In this document: positions 56,057-64,000 of the stretch, piece after piece
Layout: each line of letters starts with the position of its first letter
Numbering within the stretch: the stretch's first letter is position 1
NCBI RefSeq assembly: GCF_019393635.1
Contig: NC_057867.1
Location: 51,284,143 to 51,348,142, forward strand
Direction of reading: 5' to 3'
Source of the DNA: Dromiciops gliroides
Lineage: Eukaryota > Chordata > Mammalia > Microbiotheria > Microbiotheriidae
Length of the DNA stretch: 64,000 nt
The notes under the pieces: model-generated
Told to the model about the DNA's origin: nothing
The model's input: only the letters and a program-made list of their open reading frames with translations
Databases searched by the model: none
Program-made: the position numbers and the translations under genes

Positions 56057-58929
56057 TCAGTGAACCTGATATGTTTTTGTAGCCGTGGTGCAGACCCAGG
56101 CTACCTGACCCCCCCCCCCATGTATCTCATCCCCACTGACTGTCCCCGATGTTTATAGCATGGACAAAGAGTTGGGCTTGGATGGGGTGATGATAACGAG
56201 GAGGAAAGAATGGAAGAACAGAAGGAAGAGGAGGAAAACGAGGAAGAGAAGGAAGTAGTTGTTGGCTTAAGGAAAGTGACAACTCCATTCATTAAAATGA
56301 AAAAGAGGAAAGCTTGACACATACCCTCCATTTTGAGAGCAGATTTCAGAAGGTTCACAAAGAGAATAGGCAGGATCCCATAAATTAAAATTTCCAAAAT
56401 TTCAAAGAGAAACGATTTAGATAAGGGGGAAACACAGAAGCTGTCAAAAGAGACCACTGTAAAAATAATAAAAATAATGATGATGATAAAGAAAGAGACC
56501 AATGTGACAGCCTAGGGAATTCATCAAACCAACTTAGATTTTAAAGACATGTAATGAGAGCAAGGACAGCTAACAGAGGATCAATACAAAAGTTCGGCTT
56601 GGCCCTGTAAGAATAGTGTCAGGGGCACTAAAGCTCAGAATGAAGAGCAGATAGTGGGGAAAGATAAGGGCAACAAAAGTGAGATTTGTTAAAACTAAAT
56701 TGAGGGAAAGAAGATCAAAGGAGGGACAGAATAATTTCCTGAGATAGATGGGAAATCATGATAGACAACAGAGAGAATGCAGCCCTATTTAACTTTTATT
56801 TTGTTTCCATTTTCTCTGCCAGAGAAAACAAACTTTGTATTGGAAAAGACAGAATAAAAACAGCTAAAGGAAGTTGAAGCCCAAGGTATGTGGCTATATT
56901 GTAAGTGTATCAATTGTATTGTAAGTCTTTCTCCCAACTCCCACTTATTCTGTGGTCCCTCATTCATACATTTTCCCTGCTCAGGGTTCTAAGAGTATCT
57001 CTGAGGGGTTGGGATATCTAAAGCTATCAGCTTGAGCAACCGTTCTATTGTATTCTATTGTATTCTCCCCACCATAAATGACCAGTTTAGAGTTAGTACC
57101 TCTCTTATGTCATTGAGTCAATGATTAGTGCTCCAGGTTCATTTAACCAATTAGCATCAATTAGTTTTTTCTACAGGGGTATTTATTTACCAAGAAGGTA
57201 TACGAAGAAGAGAAATTACAGAATATTTCCGTATCACCACCCATGCATGGGTACCAACTCCCCTAGAGCACCTTGGTCCCTAGGGAAAGTGGCCTCAAAC
57301 TGAAAGCAGTTGTAATAAGGCATCCTTCCCACCAAGGTCACTTCTAAATGTAGCATAACCAATGAACAAAGTCACTCCTTTGTTTGAAGAAGATGACACC
57401 TTGGCTCCTGGGTAGTGGATTCACTGCTGCTCTGGATCAAGCAGATTGTTTCCAGATGTGTTGGTGCACCAGAATCGGCTACCAGAAGACTTTGGTACCG
57501 CGGCTTGTTACTAGACCTCCAGTGACTCATTCTCTCAACCTTTCAAAACTCACAAGATCACAGCCATCTCCAGTGCTATTTCACATAAACGCTGGGAAGG
57601 AGAGATAGAACAAAGATAAAAGTACTAGCAGGGCCACAAGGGTGTGGGCTACACAGCAGGAAGCCAGGCAGAAAACAAGCATTTATTAAACACCTACTAG
57701 GTGTAAATGTAAACATTTGACAAATGTTTATCTCATTTGATCCTCACAACAACCCTGGGAGTTTGGTGCTATTGTGATCCTCATTTTATAGTTGAGGAAA
57801 CCGAGGCAAACAGAGGTTGAAGTGACTTGCCCAGGGTCACCCAGCCAATAAGTCTGAGGCTGGATTTGACCTTAGGTCTTTCTGACACCAGACCCAGAGT
57901 TCTCTTCATGTCATTACTTGCTTCCAGGAACAGACTCACCAAACACACATGTTCCCATGAGCCTTCATTGACGGGTTGGTCTCCTGTTACATAAAGAAGA
58001 TTCTTGTTCAGGTGTAGGTTGGAGCAGATAACCTCTGAGGTCTCTTTCCCTCTGAGATGCTGAGTTCTGTCTTGTTGATGCCAATCTAGTCCTCCTTCCA
58101 TTCTAACACAATTGACTAAGCTCACGTGTGGAAATAGCCCTAGCTCGGTCCCAGGCAAAACCTGATTGAGCTGAGGAAAGCTTTGATTGTGATTTCCTAC
58201 AACTAAATTAAAGGTGTATCGAACTAACTTTTAATTCTACAGATGTGGATGTGTCTCAGACCAGCAGATGAGTCACTGTGTGGGAGAGCAGAAGATTCGA
58301 GAAAAAGCTTTGCTGCTGCACTCATCAAACCACATCTCTGCCAACTGTGAACCCTTCCGCTGGGCTTTCTTAGTGCCTGCTCTACCCAAGGATACAGCAA
58401 TTATATCTAACTACCAGAGTCCTGGGGAAAAAAAATAGCTTTCAAAGACAAAATATGCTCTTTAAAAAATGGGACACTTGTCTTCCATTACTGCATACAC
58501 CTCTTTGGGCTGTAAAAATACAGTGAAATTGCTTTCTTCCTCCCTGCTACATATGCATCTCTTCTCTTTTCCTCTGATTGCCAAGTAAAATATTATAGAA
58601 GTAAACAGACAGCTGAATGAGACTCTGAGAATCCGCTCTCAGCCTAACCAGTGTTCCTTTTAATTGTTTCAGGTTGTAAGCAGACAGTCATATTTCCTCA
58701 GCAATTCCCCCTTAGGGGGGGAAATGGAGCCCCAAAAGGGGAGGCTGGAAACACCAAAGAACACCAGGGTTTGTTCTGTTTTCCCTCAACCATCCTTTGA
58801 TAAACAGAAACTGAGCTCAAAGGGATTGCTGTCCAGCCCACACACACAGCTTAGTGGGAAAGTTACTGTCCTGCTGTGTGATGAAAGTCAACACTGCTTC
58901 GTGTGCCCTTATCACCTCTTCCCTGGACT

Positions 58930-59430
58930 ACTGCGATAGCCTACTAATTAGTCTCCCTGCTTTTCGTCTTCTTTCTCTAATCTACCCTCCACCCAGGTGC
59001 CAAGTTGATAGTCGCAAAAGACAAATCTGACCACACCACTGCCTTACTCCAAAATCCATGGACTCACTCCTCTTTTCTCTTTTAAAAAAATTAACATTAA
59101 AAAAAATGTTTGCTTCTTTTTTCAAAGATAAAATACAAAATCCTCAGCCTGCCACTTAGGGCCCTCTACAGCTTGGCTCTTGCATACCTTTCCAGGCTTA
59201 TTGAACATGATTTCCCTTCACCAATTCTTTGTACTGGTCAAACAGGCCCAATGGCTGTTCCTCAAACTAGTCATTGCATTCCTGGTGTCTTGCACCTTTG
59301 CCTGTGGCTCCTCTGTGTTTATAATGAACTCCTTCCTGTCACTCTTAGAATCAGTAGATTCCTTCCAGACTGAGCTAAAACCTTTCCTGATTACCCCTAG
59401 TTTATACTACTCTACCCCCTCCAAATGACC
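58930..59430. mobile_element. L2-like LINE fragment
   Basis: It contains CCTGGACTACTGCGATAGCC, TCTGACCACACCACTGCC, AAAATACAAAATCCTCAGCC and AGGGCCCTCTACAGCTTGGC in the order usual for mammalian L2-type remnants. A TTTTAAAAAAATTAACATTA insertion interrupts it near 59080. Confidence 0.65.
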
Positions 59431-59854
59431 TTCTATCTACTTACTTACATACCAATTATGTCCCACAATAGCACACAAAGTCGTTGATGCCAGGCAGTGG
59501 CCCATTTTTGGTTTTTTTTCTCCCCAGTGCTTAACTCAGTACCTGGCACAAAGTAGGTGGCATTTCTCAAGTTCACTGTGCTAGGTGCTGGGCTGGGGAT
59601 ACAGAGGCAAAAAAAGGATAGAATTCCTGTCCTCAAAGAGCTTAAATTCTATTGGTTAGAGGGAGTGGTGGAAGGGGGATGTATTTTCTGTATTATTAAT
59701 AGGCTCCTATAAGTCCTTCGCATTTTCTATGGAAGAGAATGAAGTCTGTCCTGTACTCAATATATATAAAGCTATCTTGAGTGCTTGTACAGGATCTTCA
59801 AGGTCCTTTACCCTTATCGGTGGAGATCTAGACGCAAACTATACTCTGGAGTAA

Positions 59855-60115
59855 GCAGCTGGTGTGGCAAAGTGAGCAGAGCCCCAGGCCTGTAGTCAGG
59901 AAGACCTGAGTTCAAATCCAGCCTCAACCACTTACTAGCTGTATGTCCCTTCACCTCCAACTGCCTCTGTTTCCTCAACTAGAAGATGGTGATGTGTATG
60001 TGTGTATCTATATATACATGTAGATACACATATATATGCATGTACACACACATATCTCACCTACCTCTCAGGGTTGTTGTAGAGCTCAAATGACATCATA
60101 GTTGTTCCTTTTAAA
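59855..60115 (+). mobile_element. Marsupial CORE-SINE with internal TA/TG repeat
   Basis: The head is diverged (CAGCTGGTGTGGCAAAGTGA), then CCTGAGTTCAAATCCAGCC and CTTACTAGCTGTATG. A microsatellite of ATGTGTATGTGTGTATCTAT type replaces part of the MIR-like tail. Confidence 0.75.
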
Positions 60116-60246
60116 AGGTGATTAGTACAGTGCAGTAAGTGTTTATTCCCCTCCTTGTCTTCTTCCCTTCCCCAAAGTCAAATCTAAATGAGGGTATAAT
60201 AAGCCAAAGAGAATTGTCATCCTGGGTCAGCACTTAAAATAGACCT

Positions 60247-60410
60247 TAGGGGCAGCTAGGTGGTACAGTGGGTAAAGAATCGGCTCTGGATTCAGGAGGA
60301 CCAGAGCCGATTCAGGAGGACCTGAGTTCAAATCCAACCTCAGACACAACACTTACTAGCTGTGTGACCCTGGACAAGTCACTTAACCCTCATTTCCCTG
60401 CAAAAAAAAT
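60247..60410 (+). mobile_element. Marsupial SINE carrying a local inverted duplication
   Basis: An otherwise normal short SINE in which GATTCAGGAGGACC occurs twice and the arms ATCGGCTCTGG (60279-60289) and CCAGAGCCGAT (60301-60311) are perfect reverse complements around an 11-nt loop. TAGACCTTA before it and TAGATCTTAA after it are a likely target duplication. Confidence 0.9.
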
Positions 60411-60949
60411 AGATCTTAACCTGCATAAACCCAGATCTTGGACCCTGGGCTACAAGTTTAGGACAAATCATGCTTTTAACAGAGATGGAACTCCAGTATG
60501 TATCCAGATAGTTGAAGTCCTCCATAGCTATTCTGTCTTTCCTCTTTGTGCCAACTTTGTGATGTTTCCCGAACTCCTTGCCTAGTTCTCCCTTCTGTAA
60601 AATTCATAGGACTATAGAATCATAAATCTTGGGCTAGAAGGGACTTTGGAGTTCTTTTAGTCTAAAGCCCTTCATTTGACAGATGAAGATACTGAGGTAC
60701 TCTGACAGGGAAGTGACTTGCCCAAGGTTACACTGGTGGGAAGTAGAAGAACTGGGATTGGACTTCAGGGCATATTTTTAAGTTCAGTAACAGAAGTTCA
60801 TCACTCTTGCTATTAAACCATGATGCAGGATATATCACTTTTGTTTCTCTCTCCACTGGACCTCACCCAAGGACCCTCTTATCATCTTTCTGCCCTTTCA
60901 GGCCTGGATTTCCTTGAATAACTCTGCCTTCTCAATGTGTACTGTTAAT

Positions 60950-61345
60950 CAACCCATTTTATCCAACTGATTCTTTTTGAATGTGGCATGTCCTTTCAGA
61001 ACTATATTCCTGTCATGAGTACCATCCCATCAAGTGTCAGTGACACCCATGCAGACAAAGTTGGCTCCTTGCATTAGGATCTTTAGTTTACCTTGTTTAT
61101 AATCCATACTTTTTGCTTTTGCATATAGACATGTGAGGCCATGAGTTTTATTGCTGGATCTTGTCCCAGATACTGTCTCCTCTGACTTACTGGTTCTTTC
61201 TTTTGCCCCTCGTCCTTTGTTCTCACTCTTCCTCTCCAAGATACCAAGTTTGGCAGTTCTGTCTTGTGATGCCAACCCAGTACTCTTTCCTTTCCTTCCC
61301 CTTTTCAATTTTAAGTGTATTTGATCAGATTCACAAGACTCCAAG
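60950..61345 (-). mobile_element. CR1-like LINE endonuclease remnant
   Basis: On the minus strand the frame reads THGLTCLYAKAKSMDYKQGK, then LKILMQGANFVCMGVTDT, a stop codon, and WDGTHDRN. This is the layout of the CR1-family ORF2 endonuclease N terminus (LxCLYtNArSm..K..EL, then iTETWWdgsHd). Stops and changes show long decay. The 3' reverse-transcriptase part was not seen. Confidence 0.65.
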
Positions 61346-63912
61346 AAAAATCACATCTTTGCCATCCCTCCAGAGGTGTAGTTTTCCCTGGCTGAGAGCT
61401 CATCATGCCATGGTCCAGAAATCAATCTCCTCAGCCAGCTGTTCACTTCTCACATCTGTTTTTTTTCTTTTTAATCCTCTATTCTCAGTCAGAAGTAGGG
61501 ATGAAAACACCACCTGTGACCCTCAGATAGTTAGCTTTTTTGCCCAAGACTTCCTAATCCTTAGTCATGTTTTCTGTCTTCCCTCCGGTGACATCCTCGA
61601 ATGAATCACAAGCAGTGAATAGTAGTCATCAGGTTGGACAAGTCTTAAGAGAGTTTCTGCTTTGGCAAGACAGTAGATGTCTCGACTATTTATGTTAGGT
61701 CCACATCTGCCTCAGTAACCCTCAGGAGGAAGTCACCAAGCACCGCCTCTGCTCTTCTCCTTTTCACCTCATGCTTTGGAACACAAGAAGCTGCTCCCTT
61801 CTGAAAGGGTCCAGCAGATTGCTCCCCCGCACCCTCCCACAGAAAACTCATTCTTATTCATATGTTTGGTGTTCCTTCTTCTTCCCTTCCTTCTTTGTGT
61901 CATGTTCTTCAACCTCCCAACCTTCTGACATGTTCCTTAAATTATCCCTTACAATTTTCATCTTTATTTTCTTTTTGAAATACTTTCCCCCGCCCACCAA
62001 GGAACACTTCATCTTCCCCAATAACCTGGAAAGTAGATTCTCTCTCCTAGGAGAGAGTATCCCCTGAAATCTGTGCACCCATTGGTCTTACTTGGTACTA
62101 TTAGAAACACAAAATAGAATATTTTCTGCAGGACAAATAATAATTTTCCTTGCCCTCTAGACTTGCTTGAAGTCAGTTTGTCATTTCTTTTTCTTTGGCA
62201 GCTCTTTTGGTTAATCTTTTTGTCATGGCCCAAATGGTCAGAGCTCAGTCAGTCAGTGGGAGCTCCTGAGCAAGGCTGCAATTCAATTCAGTAAATATTT
62301 GTTAAGTACCTACTGGGTGCAAAACCTTGTTCTAGGTGCTGATGCTACAAAGATGAAAATGGCACTAAAGGCTGTCCTAAAGGAGTTTCCCTTCCAGAAT
62401 ACAGATAGCATATGGCTTCATTTATTTGGACAGCCTTCTCACCTTTTCTCAGCTCTGTTCACTGGCAGTTAGCACATTATCATCAGACTTTAATGCTGAT
62501 ACATAGCAAACAGGCCTTGATCTACAAGCAGACATCTGCTCAGTTAGATCTAGCCATTTGCTATTTCTTTGCCATTGATTTCCAGATATCTTCCTCTACT
62601 TTCTGGGCTGCTTCTTTTAACTTATCTGTCTTTGTATCTCTGGAAACCAAGGCAGGGCCTTGCACACAGAAGGTGTTTAATTCATGTTTATTGAATGAAT
62701 TAATGGATGCTCTCTTCTTCCTGATTCTGACCCTGACCCAAAGCCAAGCCAGCAATGTGAAGAACCTTGCTTGAATCATGATGAATAACTCCTTGGTCAG
62801 AGGGGACAGGGGAAACAGGCAAATAAGGCAACACTGTGGTCATAAAGTTTTTACCCAAGGAGGGGCCAGAAGGGTCAGAATAGTCATACAAAAGTGAGAT
62901 CAGTGTTGTTGACCTGAGGGGCCAAAAGTAGGGGAGAGTATATGGATCAAAGCAGAGTTTTAGGAGCTGTGACCCTTGACACAGGCACCCTAAGAGCCAA
63001 TAGGGAAAGGCTCAGAAGGTGCTATAAAGGATGTGACTGTAAGTAGTGTGTGATACAGCATCATCATTGTCCAACCCTCTGTGCCTAAGACCTCAGGTAG
63101 CTCATAGCACAGTCCAAATCACAAGATTTTCTCCAGGAATGCACACAACTGAGGGGAGCCCATCGTTAGAGAAACACAGGAAAGGTCACCCAGGTAACCA
63201 GAGTTTCTAGCATCTGTGGGTTGATAACCACAAGTTCTTAGCACATAGTAGGTGTTTAATAAGTGCTTATTGACTAACTTGCTTTTTTGCTTTCCATCCT
63301 TCTACCATGATTGGCTTTTCAGCCAGTTTAAGGATCACCAGCCCCAAAGCCTTGGACTTTCTTGTTTTTCTCAGTCACTTACAGGCAACTTCATGGTGAA
63401 AGAATAGCCGATGTCTTGGTAAGGACAGCAGCTGCTGCCTTCCTGCCCCCTGTAGCTCAGCTACCTTGAATCCCTGATTATGGTGGTGAGTGAAGAGGCA
63501 TGATTCAGTGGTCAGGCTGAATAGCTTGATATTGGATAATAGCGAGTATCTGTGTTCCATACAGTTCCTACAATTTACTGCACCATTTCCTAAGGGTACC
63601 TGCTTGTTTTTTATGCCCAATTTTGTGACGTTAGCTCTGACTCCTCTAATAGAAAACAGCTCCCCCTCTTCCTGCTTCACTGGCAGAATTATTCTTTAAA
63701 GAAATGGTTTTTTTCCTGAGCAGTGGCAGACAATCTGTAATCACAATCAACGTCAAAAGTTTCCCTGCTACTTTAGATAGTTTAACATTCATTCTATGCA
63801 CGCAAACAGGTACTCCCACGATGAAAGACCAAAGTCACAGGTCCAACTTCTCAGCAGCCATAGCTCCCTTCCCATGATGACTTGCATGCCCTTGCCCTAC
63901 CTAAAAGGCCTG

Positions 63913-63935
63913 GGGGGGGGGGGCGGGGGCGGCGT
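63913..63935. repeat. G-rich run
   Basis: A run of about 12 G is followed by CGGGGGCGGCG. It has G-quadruplex potential but no gene-like context near the window end. Confidence 0.85.
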
Positions 63936-64000
63936 AGCAGCTACCTTCTGAAGAAGGTCCAGATCTGTTATGGATGAGTGATTTGGAGCAAATCCTTTCC

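Larger units (their letters stand above)
52260..64000. other. 11.7 kb without a recognised gene
   Basis: Contents: an AT-rich block (52760-53040); MIR-like pieces (53590-53760, 57770-57905, 60600-60780); L2-like LINE pieces (54030-54150, 55490-55990, 58930-59430); SINEs (54155-54400 -, 59855-60115 +, 60247-60410 +); an old interspersed repeat (54480-55380); and a CR1-like LINE remnant (60950-61345). The remaining parts, notably 56.1-57.7 kb, 58.2-58.9 kb and 61.4-63.9 kb, show no repeat or gene I could name. Confidence 0.55.

Noticed and set aside
56101-56502. 133-codon minus-strand ORF with hydrophobic N terminus
   Set aside because: The hydrophobic part comes from an AT/GAT-repeat stretch and the rest from a GAGGAA-rich tract. 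No homology or gene signals were seen.

Overview
The window is marsupial nuclear DNA. Nearly every intron and intergenic stretch carries copies of the marsupial tRNA-derived CORE-SINE (head reading GGGGCAGCTAGGTGGCGCAG, tail reading GGGCAAGTCACTTAACCC). It also holds marsupial-type L1 fragments with recognisable ORF1 and ORF2 protein remnants, CR1/L2/L3-like LINE debris, MIR-like fragments and simple repeats. Nothing prokaryotic, viral or organellar was seen. The species cannot be fixed by eye. The main gene, ADGRG4, lies on human Xq26.3, so an X-linked location in the marsupial is likely but is inferred.

Positions 1-35.7 kb hold the 3' part of ADGRG4 (GPR112, an adhesion G-protein-coupled receptor) on the + strand. 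I could place eleven exons with consensus splice sites and phases that all agree: four GAIN-domain exons, an exon with an intact GPS autoproteolysis motif and the start of the tethered agonist, five exons for the seven transmembrane helices and helix 8, and one cytoplasmic-tail exon. The very long N-terminal part lies upstream of the window. The final coding exon and stop codon could not be assigned.

The 778-bp intron between the last two ADGRG4 exons is almost filled by a compact intronless gene on the opposite strand. It has a TATA box, a 186-codon ORF starting about 45 nt downstream of it, and an AATAAA signal 8 nt after the stop codon. I do not recognise the protein with confidence. This is the best candidate here for something undescribed.

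From 35.7 to 51 kb the sequence is non-coding. It contains a 1,132-bp minisatellite of 32 units with 34- and 38-bp variants and an 11-unit higher-order repeat, L1 fragments in both ORF1 and ORF2, a 29-bp-arm hairpin, and many SINEs.

At 51.06-52.26 kb there is an intact, intronless 194-aa copy of SSU72, the RNA polymerase II CTD Ser5 phosphatase. Catalytic Cys12, Arg18 and Asp143 are kept. A CpG-rich promoter-like region lies upstream and a candidate 170-bp GT-AG intron sits in the 3' UTR. It looks like a retained functional retrogene.

From 52.3 to 64 kb I found no further gene. That stretch holds an AT-rich low-complexity block, L2-like and CR1-like LINE remnants (including a decayed CR1 endonuclease segment) and SINEs.
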